Shown here piece by piece: positions 15,213-21,476 of a stretch of 29,670 nt of DNA. Source of the stretch: a virus. The position numbers and the translations under genes are program-made. The stretch's first letter is position 1. Each line of letters opens with the position of its first letter. The stretch spans positions 1 through 29,670 of the IMG/VR virus record IMGVR_UViG_3300018083_000098; one strand, written 5' to 3'. The notes beneath the pieces are model-generated. The model searched no databases. It had not been told where the DNA came from and was given only the letters and a program-made list of their open reading frames with translations.

Positions 15213-15867
15213 ATCTTCCCACCAAAAAGACAAACAGTTTTGCAATCGTATCTATTTTTTCTTTCTCCATTATCTTCACACATCTCTCCATCGTTAGTCT
15301 AAGTTCCTCTCCTTCGAGGTTGATAAAGATTCTCCTGCTGTCATTGTTTTCATATTCCTCCCGGACATCTGGAGAGTGAGCAGGAAGTGATTCACGCTTT
15401 GTTTCACCGATGGAATCAATAATCGCTGGGTCAAAATATATTCCTAAGTCCTTTTGCAAATCCGGCATCAGCAAATCTTCATATAGACTCATATCTATAT
15501 CTTTTATTTCATCCACCAGGGCATAAAGCATATCGGTGTCAAATACTCCTCCCACCTGATGATTGTTGGCAGTTATATTTGCAGCCTTTTCCGTTTCTTC
15601 ATCCCAGTCAACAATTCTGACAGTAAACTCAAGCGGAGTTTCTCCATCATATAATTGTCCGTTTTTAATATTTAGATTTTTGTGGGTTTTCTTTAGAACA
15701 GAAATCCTTTGATGTCCTGTGACCAGATAGCCAGTTCTTTTGTTCCAAGTAATCCCAGAAATGTCACCAAACTTATCCAGAGACTTCTCCAAACCCTCCA
15801 AAGACTTTTCATTTATAATTCTTGGGTTGTAAGGTGCTGCCTTAATATCCTCTAATTTTATTTCCAA
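15199..15867 (-). CDS. ParB/Srx-like N-terminal domain protein at the head of the modification operon
   Basis: This 222-residue protein has a ParB-type domain (residues 1-110): LEDIKAAPYNPRIINEKSLE, then FGDISGITWN, GYLVTGHQRISVLKK (the GHQR motif) and TANNHQVGG. The remaining half has a helical segment (MLYALVDEIKDIDMSLYEDLL) and a C-terminal about 50-residue region. TTG start at 15867 is supported by GGAGGG with a 5-nt spacer. ParB-like domains recur in phage DNA-modification loci and are thought to bind or process DNA there. Being first in the leftward operon it is well placed to target the enzymes to DNA; this is inference. Confidence 0.8.
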   Translation of the reverse strand: MEIKLEDIKAAPYNPRIINEKSLEGLEKSLDKFGDISGITWNKRTGYLVTGHQRISVLKKTHKNLNIKNGQLYDGETPLEFTVRIVDWDEETEKAANITANNHQVGGVFDTDMLYALVDEIKDIDMSLYEDLLMPDLQKDLGIYFDPAIIDSIGETKRESLPAHSPDVREEYENNDSRRIFINLEGEELRLTMERCVKIMEKEKIDTIAKLFVFLVGRYEGL

Positions 15868-16037
15868 TCAATCCCTCCAATACTCGACCGATAGCGTTAG
15901 TAGTATATATGCCTAGCGTCTGGCCGCTCGAAGAAGATGCTCGGCATCCTAAAAATAACCCATGTCTTTCCCTATCGTCTAGGGTAAAGGTTCCCCTTCG
16001 CTAGGAATAACCCTAGCCATTTTTCTTGGAGAAGAAA
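15868..16037 (-). promoter_or_regulatory. Divergent control region with candidate leftward promoter
   Basis: This 170-nt gap separates the leftward late block from a rightward gene. On the minus strand a TATACT (15907-15902) could be a -10 box for the late operon, about 35 nt before the TTG start, but no good -35 is seen. On the plus strand a hairpin CTAGGGT/ACCCTAG (15979-15985 with 16010-16016) precedes a pyrimidine run and GGAGAAG just before the ATG at 16038. A second small stem GATGC/GCATC occurs near 15938-15950. Promoter call is weak; the hairpin is clear. Confidence 0.35.
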
Positions 16038-16544
16038 ATGAATAAGAAAGTCGAAAAAAAATCCAGCACAGAAGGATTTCTGGTTACCTACGGTAACAGT
16101 TTTTCAGTAGATTGGAGCAAGAGGACTAGAAAAGATGCAGCAGGAAATCCAGTTGAGGAAATCACAGTTGGTTTATTTAAAGTAGCAAAGCCTAGAGTTT
16201 TCAGAACAGAGGAGGAGGCAAAAGACCAATTGGAAGAATTCAAGGCAAACATCCACGCACCGAAAAATAAAATCTCATGGGGTATCAAATCGGTGAAAGA
16301 AGTCCTAAAGCGAGGCTACCGAGTAACCGGAAAGACCGAGGACGACATCGAGACAGGATTTTATCCGGTTTGGTGCTTTGACGATAGATACTTCCACCGT
16401 AACAAGGAGGACGCTATCGACTCGCTAGAATCGTTTGTCCCAGTAGAGGACGCAGAGGCAGCTCACCGATTTATGGTCGCTCTGAACCGAGCTAAATCTC
16501 TAGGAGAGGAGCTAGGGCTAGAGGTCACCTACTCCAAAAAATAG
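16038..16544 (+). CDS. Hypothetical protein, 168 residues
   Basis: Start ATG 16038 is chosen because GGAG lies 8 nt upstream (an in-frame TTG overlaps that site). I do not recognise the family. The N-terminus is basic (MNKKVEKKSS), followed by beta-rich segments (FLVTYGNSFSVDW; EEITVGLFKVAKPRVF), a middle segment WGIKSVKEVLKRGYRV, an aromatic part FYPVWCFDDRYFHRNKEDA and a C-terminal helix AAHRFMVALNRAKSLGEEL. It is the only rightward gene in an otherwise leftward neighbourhood and has a higher-GC, CTAG-rich codon mix than the late block. Possibly an early regulator; no domain supports that. Confidence 0.75.
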   Translation: MNKKVEKKSSTEGFLVTYGNSFSVDWSKRTRKDAAGNPVEEITVGLFKVAKPRVFRTEEEAKDQLEEFKANIHAPKNKISWGIKSVKEVLKRGYRVTGKTEDDIETGFYPVWCFDDRYFHRNKEDAIDSLESFVPVEDAEAAHRFMVALNRAKSLGEELGLEVTYSKK

Positions 16545-16546
16545 AC

Positions 16547-16575
16547 AAAAAAAAGGGGAGCGTTTCTGCTCCCCT
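16547..16575 (-). terminator. Strong leftward terminator between convergent genes
   Basis: A perfect 8-bp stem AGGGGAGC/GCTCCCCT (16554-16561 with 16568-16575) with a 6-nt loop is followed on the minus strand by eight U (16554-16547). On the plus strand the stem follows the 16544 stop but lacks a U-tract, so it works best for leftward transcripts of the 16602-17789 small genes. Confidence 0.85.
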
Positions 16576-16601
16576 CCTCTCACTAAAAAAATTTTTAGTT
16601 T

Positions 16602-17000
16602 CTACGACCGAGCAAATGCTAGGACTTTTTGAGCGTCCTCTTTTGCTAGGTAGTATTTCCTTCCATCGACTCCTGCTCTCCTGACTCCTGTAGAAACGTA
16701 GATGTCTAGGATGTGCGACTTGGTAAACTTCGCAACTTTTTCCGATAGAGCTGACTCTAGGATTCTCCTCTTGGGAGCTACCTTTTTCGCTGAGTAGATG
16801 ACGGACTTCCCTTCGAAAATGGCGGTGAAAATATCCACCATTTTATTCCACTCCGAGTTGGTTAGACCTTGACGGACTTTCCTTCCATCTAGCTCCATCT
16901 CTCTAGGCTCGATGCCTACCTGTGTTAGGATTCTCCTGACGTTAGCGATAGACCGATTAGATTTTTTCGCTAGCTCGTGAAAACTGTTTAGATTCTTCAT
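16602..17000 (-). CDS. Probable DNA-binding protein, 132 residues
   Basis: The N-terminus (SFHELAKKSNRSIANVRRIL then TQVGIEPRE) reads as a helix-turn-helix, and the C-terminal part (KSHILDIYVSTGVRRAGV then DGRKYYLAKEDAQKVLAF) resembles a winged-helix/MerR- or excisionase-like DNA-binding module with the DGR.YY..ED pattern. Net charge is strongly positive. It is the last gene of the leftward small-gene series, with GGAGG 7 nt before its ATG. A regulator of the early/late switch is plausible; no family name can be assigned with confidence. Confidence 0.7.
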   Translation of the reverse strand: MKNLNSFHELAKKSNRSIANVRRILTQVGIEPREMELDGRKVRQGLTNSEWNKMVDIFTAIFEGKSVIYSAKKVAPKRRILESALSEKVAKFTKSHILDIYVSTGVRRAGVDGRKYYLAKEDAQKVLAFARS

Positions 17001-17007
17001 AAAAATT

Positions 17008-17044
17008 CCTCCAAAAAAATGCCCTCGGCGTAATTGCTCTGGGC
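17008..17044 (-). terminator. Hairpin with U-tract fused to the ribosome site of the 17000 gene
   Basis: On the minus strand GCCC/GGGC (17044-17041 with 17024-17021), with a further G-C, C-G and G-U inner stem, is followed by A, then seven U (17019-17013) and immediately GGAGG (17012-17008), 7 nt before the ATG. The stem is weaker than the others in the series. Confidence 0.55.
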
Positions 17045-17056
17045 GGTTAAAAAAAA

Positions 17057-17284
17057 TTATTCCTTGCTCCCCAACTTGTAAATTATTGCTTGGTTGAGGT
17101 TTCTGATTTTCGCTCTCCAGTAAGGTCTGCTGTCTGGTCCTTCTAAATTTCTATACCAAGGGTCCAGTTGGACTCCGTTTCTTTTTTCCTTATAGACTTG
17201 GTTCCAAGCCTTGAGTTCTTTTCTTGCCTCTGAAACCATGCTGTAGAGAGTTCTGAGTTCTAAAGTTCTGTACCATTTTTTCAT
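17057..17284 (-). CDS. Hypothetical protein, 75 residues
   Basis: The true start is ATG 17284, preceded by GGAG after a hairpin; the frame can be extended upstream, but that part crosses the terminator stem. Sequence starts MKKWYRTLELRTLYSMVSEA and continues with charged helix (RKELKAWNQVYKEKRNG) and a Trp/Tyr-rich middle (DPWYRNLEG; RPYWRAKIRNLN). Basic and helical, family not recognised. It is the second to last of the leftward small-gene series. Confidence 0.65.
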   Translation of the reverse strand: MKKWYRTLELRTLYSMVSEARKELKAWNQVYKEKRNGVQLDPWYRNLEGPDSRPYWRAKIRNLNQAIIYKLGSKE

Positions 17285-17297
17285 AAAATCTTTCTCC

Positions 17298-17328
17298 AAA
17301 AAAAGACCGAGAGGAAATTCCCTCGGTC
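17298..17328 (-). terminator. Terminator whose U-tract abuts the ribosome site of the 17284 gene
   Basis: On the minus strand GACCGAG/CTCGGTC (17328-17322 with 17311-17305) forms a 7-bp stem, loop of 10 nt, followed by seven U (17304-17298) and directly GGAG (17297-17294), then 9 nt to the ATG. Confidence 0.78.
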
Positions 17329-17336
17329 GGGTTAAA

Positions 17337-17528
17337 TTACTCAACTGATTTAAAATTTAATTTTCCTAAAAATTTAGCGTAATTTTTTGAACCTTCTAGG
17401 GTGTAAAATTTCTGAATGAGCTTCCATTTTTCATTCATTCCATCAAAAAGATAAGTGTAAAATAACCCATCTTTCTTTCTGACAATTTTTAAAATCTCAA
17501 CTCCTTTGCTTTTTCCTATAATCTTCAT
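17337..17528 (-). CDS. Hypothetical protein, 63 residues
   Basis: A lysine-rich small protein: MKIIGKSKGVEILKIVRKKD, then GLFYTYLFDGMNEKWKLIQ and KNYAKFLGKL. It probably forms a small beta-sheet with a terminal helix. GGAG 7 nt before the ATG follows a terminator hairpin. Family not recognised; same series as the two genes downstream. Confidence 0.65.
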   Translation of the reverse strand: MKIIGKSKGVEILKIVRKKDGLFYTYLFDGMNEKWKLIQKFYTLEGSKNYAKFLGKLNFKSVE

Positions 17529-17539
17529 TTTCTATCTCC

Positions 17540-17572
17540 AAAAAAAATATCCCTCTCGACATTGAGAGGGAT
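17540..17572 (-). terminator. Terminator whose U-tract abuts the ribosome site of the 17528 gene
   Basis: On the minus strand a 9-bp perfect stem ATCCCTCTC/GAGAGGGAT (17572-17564 with 17557-17549), loop 6 nt, then A and eight U (17547-17540), immediately followed by GGAG (17539-17536) and the ATG at 17528. Confidence 0.85.
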
Positions 17573-17590
17573 TTGTTAAAAATTTTTTCC

Positions 17591-17789
17591 TTAAAAAAAA
17601 TAAAGTTTCTCTATTCTGTTCGCTAGTTTTTCTGGGTCTGATTCTCTCCAAAATCCACTAGCGAATTTTCCATCTTTGTTTTTTAGGACTCCGTAAAGTT
17701 CCTCTCCTTTTTGTCCTAGGAAAAGAAGTTCGACTCCGTTTTCATTGAGGCAATTGCATCCCCTTTGCTTTATGCTTTCTTTTGGTCAT
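17591..17789 (-). pseudogene. Small gene split by a one-base shift in a G run
   Basis: ATG at 17789 reads MTKRKHKAKGMQLPQ and stops after 15 codons. The +1 frame from the GGGG run (17763-17760) reads on as CNCLNENGVELLFLGQKGEE, then LYGVLKNKDGKFASGFW, then ESDPEKLANRIEKLYFF to a stop at 17591, yet has no start codon of its own. Removing one G joins both parts into a sensible 65-residue protein of the same type as its downstream neighbours. A natural frameshift mutation, a sequencing error in the homopolymer or a programmed +1 shift are all possible. The ribosome site is weak, and CCCCTTT/AAAGGGG could pair across the start. Confidence 0.55.
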
Positions 17790-17915
17790 CGCTTATTTGC
17801 CTATTAGATTGGGCCTGAAAAGGGGTTGCGATTTATCTTATTTACGATATTATTATATTTGCCAGTTCTATAGCGTTTGTATCCATGCTGAATCACACCC
17901 TTAAATAAGGTGGAA

Positions 17916-17946
17916 AATCCCATCCTAATACGATGGGATTTTTTTT
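17916..17946 (+). terminator. Rightward intrinsic terminator with no gene upstream
   Basis: A 9-bp stem AATCCCATC/GATGGGATT (17916-17924 with 17932-17940), 7-nt loop, and eight U (17939-17946). No rightward coding frame precedes it, so it either ends an untranslated RNA from within about 17790-17915 or insulates the downstream promoter. The 17790-17915 stretch holds no convincing frame on either strand. Confidence 0.8.
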
Positions 17947-17962
17947 CCCTATTTCATTGTTG

Positions 17963-17990
17963 TTGCATAGCATTTTGATTCATATATCAT
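17963..17990 (+). promoter_or_regulatory. Candidate rightward promoter after the terminator
   Basis: TTGCAT (17963-17968), a 16-nt spacer and TATCAT (17985-17990) lie about 20 nt before the AGGGGG site and ATG of the 18013 peptide. The -10 matches five of six bases; the -35 is poor. Its position just behind a terminator supports it. Confidence 0.4.
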
Positions 17991-18012
17991 TTAAACCTCA
18001 AAGGGGGTTTTT

Positions 18013-18111
18013 ATGAATATGAAGTACGATACCAAATTGTTTTCCTTTTTTAATAAGGGATTAAGTCAAGAGGGTAAATCAGTGATTGAACCGCCAAGAC
18101 CTGACTCGTAA
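18013..18111 (+). CDS. 32-residue peptide
   Basis: ATG at 18013 follows AGGGGG with a 5-nt spacer. The frame starts MNMKYDTKLFSFFNKGLSQE and ends VIEPPRPDS, a mixed charged peptide with a proline-rich end. It is the first frame after a terminator and a candidate promoter, as for an early phage peptide. Function unknown; no homologue recalled. Confidence 0.5.
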   Translation: MNMKYDTKLFSFFNKGLSQEGKSVIEPPRPDS

Positions 18112-18583
18112 ATTTTAATTTCTCGTTTCATTTTTTTCTCCTCGTTGTTGCTGTTAGTTAATTTCATTACTTAAGAATACTATACCCGACTAGGAGAGTC
18201 TAGTTTTGAGCTTGGAAATGAGCTATAAGTATCTGATATCAAAGGGCTTTTCGGACTCTAGGTTTATGACCATAGGAGTCTTTTCCCTAGGGAAGGCGGT
18301 CCAGCCCCTATACTGGACTAGGTCGTTAGAATGCTTGTAATAGGCTATTAGACCCCTCAAAAAGGACTATAGGGGATAACGAATAGGTGTACTAAGTAAC
18401 AGGGATTATGGAGTTCAACAGCTAAGGGCATTAGACGCTCTAGGAGCGTTACCACCCGATGCTCCGCTAGAAAAATATATTTTTTCGATGCTCCGGTCGT
18501 CACGTGATTTTTCGTTTCTCCTAGGGGAAGATACTAGTCCCTCGGATACCGAGGGGAAAAAATTATTACCATTGGAGAAAAAA
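18112..18583 (+). other. Non-coding, hairpin- and CTAG-rich leader before the recombination operon
   Basis: Roughly 470 nt without a convincing gene. Structures seen: palindrome TTCCCTAGGGAA (about 18283-18294), CCAG/CTGG, CCCCT/AGGGG around 18353-18375, ACGCTC/GAGCGT with a TAG loop (about 18435-18449), direct repeat CGATGCTCCG at 18457 and 18486 flanking the palindrome AAAAATATATTTTT, the 8-mer TCACGTGA, and a perfect 7-bp hairpin CCCTCGG-ATA-CCGAGGG at 18539-18555. A 40-codon frame at 18218-18340 has a poor ribosome site and is not called. Likely a long structured leader or regulatory region. Confidence 0.5.
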
Positions 18584-19027
18584 ATGTCAGAACTTTCTGT
18601 CAGAGAAAAACTATTCCTGATTATGTCCAATCTCAAAAATCCCAAGCGAGATACAGAGGGATATAATTACTCTTACGCCACACTCGACCAAGTGATGGAC
18701 TTACTCAAACCGTTTTTAAAACAGCACCGATTACTTTTAATTCAAGAACCTAGAAGTTTAGAAAAGAAAATTGGAATCATAACTTCAATTTATAATTTGG
18801 ATGTTGAAAACGAGGCGATGCATTTTGAATTTTATGCTCCTCTAATCAAGGAGGACATCCAATCAGTAGGCTCAATGATTTCCTACTTGAGAAGGTATCA
18901 CCTACTCTCCATCTTTTCACTGTGCCCGGTGGATGATGATGGAGACTCAGCTATGCCAGAACCTAAAATGAAATTTAATGAAACTAAAAACCAAGTCCCA
19001 AATAAATGGGCACCAAAAAGGAGTTAA
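18584..19027 (+). CDS. erf: ERF-family single-strand annealing protein
   Basis: Start ATG 18584 follows TTGGAG with a 6-nt spacer (a longer in-frame start at 18488 lies in the leader). 147 residues with ERF signatures: YNYSYATLDQVMDLLKPFLK, HRLLLIQEP, and DIQSVGSMISYLRRYHLLS then CPVDDDGDSA. ERF anneals complementary single strands during phage recombination; it pairs with the SSB-like protein next to it and the YqaJ exonuclease at 21988. Confidence 0.9.
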   Translation: MSELSVREKLFLIMSNLKNPKRDTEGYNYSYATLDQVMDLLKPFLKQHRLLLIQEPRSLEKKIGIITSIYNLDVENEAMHFEFYAPLIKEDIQSVGSMISYLRRYHLLSIFSLCPVDDDGDSAMPEPKMKFNETKNQVPNKWAPKRS

Positions 19028-19029
19028 TC

Positions 19030-19455
19030 GTGATAGCAGGAAAAATGAAGGCATTCCCTTTCCATTGGGGAACATCAGAAACTAAAGATGGAAAACCGTT
19101 TGTGTTTATCGACTTTGAAACCGAGCATGGAACCGTTACATGGAAAGGTTATCTAAGCAGCGAAGCAGCGGAAAAGATTACTTTCAAGGCAATAGCCTGC
19201 TGTGGATTTAAGTACATCGATTTATCCATGATGAACAATGACATTGCTCTGGACAAAACCTCTCCTGTTTCAATCGAAGTTGAGGAGGAGGAGTACAAAG
19301 GTAAAACTTACTACAAAGTTAAATGGGTCAATAAGTTTTCTAGCAATGAGAGAAAGCCTATCGAAGATTCAGAACGGTTTAGAAAGTCTCTCGGAAACGT
19401 CTTAAAAGACATGGGCATTGAAAGGTATATCGACACAACTGACATACCTTTTTAA
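19030..19455 (+). CDS. Single-stranded DNA-binding protein-like
   Basis: GTG 19030 is chosen: AAGGAG, inside the ERF stop region, lies 6-7 nt upstream. About 141 residues. Beta-rich with an OB-like region (KPFVFIDFETEHGTVTWKGY; SPVSIEVEEEEYKGKTYYK then VKWVNKF) and an acidic tail ending DTTDIPF. The terminal DIPF is the classic SSB C-terminal peptide that recruits partner proteins in bacteria. Between ERF and replication genes this is the expected place. The OB fold is inferred from pattern only. Confidence 0.7.
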   Translation: MIAGKMKAFPFHWGTSETKDGKPFVFIDFETEHGTVTWKGYLSSEAAEKITFKAIACCGFKYIDLSMMNNDIALDKTSPVSIEVEEEEYKGKTYYKVKWVNKFSSNERKPIEDSERFRKSLGNVLKDMGIERYIDTTDIPF

Positions 19456-19473
19456 AGGGGAAGGTTATCTAGG

Positions 19474-19503
19474 AGTGGGAGAAATGACTCTCCCACTTTT
19501 TTT
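19474..19503 (+). terminator. Intrinsic terminator upstream of the T5orf172-type gene
   Basis: A perfect 9-bp stem AGTGGGAGA/TCTCCCACT (19474-19482 with 19489-19497), 6-nt loop, seven U. It sits between the SSB-like gene and the ATG at 19521, with AAGGAG after it, so downstream replication genes need read-through, antitermination or another promoter. Confidence 0.85.
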
Positions 19504-19520
19504 AATTCAAGGAGAAAAAG

Positions 19521-19868
19521 ATGCTGTATTTCGTACAATTTAAAACTAGAAACAATGACACGTATATTAAAGTAGGAATAACTGGACAGATAAAAGAAAG
19601 ATTCTATGCACTTCAAAGAGGGTTACCTTTCAAACTAGAATTGCTGCATCTTTTCGATGTTCCTAAATATCAAGAGATTGAGAGGAAAATAAAAAGATTT
19701 ATAAAATCAGATTTAATAGGAGAGTGGTTCCTTTTATCAGACGATAATGCTAATTCGTTCGAAAAAATATTTGAACTTCTAAGTGGGTACAGAGTCGATG
19801 ATGCTTTGGAAATAATAGGACATGATAATGAATCAATTTCTTCATTAATAGAGGAGGAGTTGCAATGA
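19521..19868 (+). CDS. T5orf172/MUG113-type GIY-YIG nuclease-fold protein
   Basis: This 115-residue protein starts MLYFVQFKTRNNDTYIKVGI, matching the YF(V/I)...YIKVGIT pattern of the T5orf172/MUG113 branch of the GIY-YIG fold, followed by RFYALQRGLPFKLELL, the E-x-I pair (YQEIERKIKRFI) and EWFLLS. The acidic C-terminal about 35 residues are extra. Role in phages unknown, perhaps DNA recombination or defence. AAGGAG lies 8 nt before the ATG; the stop overlaps the next ATG (ATGA). Confidence 0.75.
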   Translation: MLYFVQFKTRNNDTYIKVGITGQIKERFYALQRGLPFKLELLHLFDVPKYQEIERKIKRFIKSDLIGEWFLLSDDNANSFEKIFELLSGYRVDDALEIIGHDNESISSLIEEELQ

Positions 19869-20677
19869 AAAAAGCAAATAAATTTAACTGGTATCCAATG
19901 AATTATTTCGAAATAAAATCAACTCTTGATACTTTGGGAAAGATGGTGCATGAGAAAAAATCACCTGAGTTTATTTATCTTGCAGTGAATGATTACTGTT
20001 TAAGAAAGTATAGATTAGGCGATGCTCCAAACTTTGAAATATCGAGAAATGATTTATTGAGTTTATTAAGATGCACACCATCAGGATTATTAAAATTAAT
20101 AGAATCCATAAACTCTATAGGAGCGGAGCGTTTATTTGAGGTGCGGAGCGACCTAGGGACTCAAGAGGGACTGGCTAGGGACTGGCTAGGTACTATCTAC
20201 AATCCTAATCTCTTGAAATTGCTGGGGATTGAAAACACACATTACATAACATTACATAACAATAAGAATACACCAGATGATTTTATAGAGGGAATCCAAC
20301 TAAACGAGTCAAAAGGTACAAGAAAGAAAAATAAATTCGAATCAGAAATAAAATCAGTAATTGATTACTACAACCAAGTTTCTGGAAAAAGTTTAGGTTA
20401 CGGAAACAAAGTAACCAACAAAACTATTTCAGCAAGATTGTCAGAAGGTCATTCGTTAGAAGATTTCTACAAAGTAATAGATGTTTTCTATGTCAAATGG
20501 GGCAATGACCCAAAGATGGGCACCTATTTTGTTCCTAGCACAATCTTCAATGGGAAGTTTGCTGAAAGACTTTTGATAGACAGGGAAGTATCACCGCAGG
20601 AAAAGGCAATAAAAGATTCCAATGCTAGCGAAATGATTTTTAACTTCCTGAATAATTCAGGAGCTGCAAATGTTTAG
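19865..20677 (+). CDS. Replication initiation protein (O-like, Phg_2220_C-type C-terminus)
   Basis: This 270-residue protein has an N-terminal winged-helix-like region (MNYFEIKSTLDTLGKMVHE; FEISRNDLLSLLRCTPSGLL), a linker with direct-repeat DNA, and a C-terminal domain (VIDYYNQVSGKSLGYGNK; ISARLSEGHSLEDFYKVIDV; KMGTYFVPSTIFNGKFAERL) typical of phage replisome organiser proteins of the Phg_2220_C type. It binds origin iterons and loads the helicase encoded next. A ribosome site GGAGGAG precedes the ATG by about 6 nt. The likely origin lies within its own coding sequence. Confidence 0.82.
   Translation: MKKANKFNWYPMNYFEIKSTLDTLGKMVHEKKSPEFIYLAVNDYCLRKYRLGDAPNFEISRNDLLSLLRCTPSGLLKLIESINSIGAERLFEVRSDLGTQEGLARDWLGTIYNPNLLKLLGIENTHYITLHNNKNTPDDFIEGIQLNESKGTRKKNKFESEIKSVIDYYNQVSGKSLGYGNKVTNKTISARLSEGHSLEDFYKVIDVFYVKWGNDPKMGTYFVPSTIFNGKFAERLLIDREVSPQEKAIKDSNASEMIFNFLNNSGAANV
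20145..20260 (+). repeat. Candidate replication origin: 11-bp iterons and AT-rich tandem repeats
   Basis: From 20156 a head-to-tail series of 11-mers begins GGGACTCAAGA, GGGACTGGCTA (twice, 20167-20188) and GGTACTATCTA; a weaker GGAGCGACCTA precedes them, and GCGGAGCG occurs at 20123 and 20143. About 40 nt downstream the AT-rich 10-mer ATTACATAAC is tandemly repeated (20241-20260). The period of 11 is not a multiple of three although it is inside a gene. Iterons plus an AT-rich element within an initiator gene is the lambda O arrangement. Confidence 0.65.
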
Positions 20678-21476
20678 GAATGGAGTCATATCTCATGACG
20701 AGGCAAGGGAGCTAAAGGAAACAAGGGACAGGGTTTTCTTTGAAACAAATCTCCCATTTGTTAAGCAGCACAGAGGATTTAGGCCATGTTGCATTCATGG
20801 AATCCTTGCACCAACTACAGGAGGAAAAACTACCCTTTGTAGAACAATCGTTGATGATATTCATTTCTTCCACCCGGAAAATAAAATTGGAGTCTGGCTT
20901 TCAGAGGAGTCAAAAGAGTCATATCTAACCGACCTGATGGGAGATAAGGATTCTATGGACAACAAAAGTTTGATTATATTTTCAGAGGTCGATAGCTTTG
21001 AATTGGTAAAGACACCAAAAAAAGCAAATGACTTATTGGTTTATTTTGCCAATGAAAATGATTTAGATTTTCTAATCATAGACAATACCACCACAGGTGC
21101 TTTGTTTGGACACGATTGGACAGAACATAAAAAGGCTTGCTCGACTTTGAAGTCAATTGCATTGGAGCTAAAAATCCCAGTAGTTTACTTTTGCCATTCT
21201 AGTCCAAATAAAATGCTAGGTTCCAACAGGATTATTGAAAATGAAGATATAAGGGGATTCAAGGATTTGTTAAATCTCTCTGAATATTTTTATGTGCTTC
21301 AAACATTTGTTCATGGGAATTCAAAAATATCAACAATCAGAATAACAAAGCATAGGGGTCATGACATCAACGAAATATTCTTTCGCTTAGAATATGGAGT
21401 TAGAAAATTCGTGAACTCATATCCAATAAACTTTGATTCGTTCAAGGAGGTAATTAAAAATGCTAACAAACTTTGA
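20670..21476 (+). CDS. RecA-fold replicative helicase/ATPase
   Basis: This 268-residue protein has Walker A APTTGGKTT (47-55), a sensor-like HSSPNK around residue 175 and Walker B LDFLIIDN (132-139), plus arginine-containing ITKHRGHDINE. It is a single ATPase domain without the N-terminal DnaB domain, similar to short phage RepA/DnaB-like helicases. The ATG overlaps the initiator stop, so both are co-translated. It would unwind the origin after loading by the upstream protein. Confidence 0.75.
   Translation: MFRNGVISHDEARELKETRDRVFFETNLPFVKQHRGFRPCCIHGILAPTTGGKTTLCRTIVDDIHFFHPENKIGVWLSEESKESYLTDLMGDKDSMDNKSLIIFSEVDSFELVKTPKKANDLLVYFANENDLDFLIIDNTTTGALFGHDWTEHKKACSTLKSIALELKIPVVYFCHSSPNKMLGSNRIIENEDIRGFKDLLNLSEYFYVLQTFVHGNSKISTIRITKHRGHDINEIFFRLEYGVRKFVNSYPINFDSFKEVIKNANKL

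Noticed and set aside
17285-17344. Upstream extension MSNLTRPREF of the 75-residue gene
   Set aside because: It reads across the GACCGAG/CTCGGTC terminator; GGAG points to ATG 17284.
18218-18340. 40-codon rightward frame starting MSYKYLISKGF
   Set aside because: No spaced Shine-Dalgarno, it crosses several perfect hairpins, and the sequence has no recognisable character.
18180-18430. Possible group I intron core or tRNA-like structure in the hairpin-rich leader
   Set aside because: Some short strings resemble intron S/R elements, but no paired P7 element, splice-site context or split gene exists, and no T-arm plus acceptor stem could be assembled.
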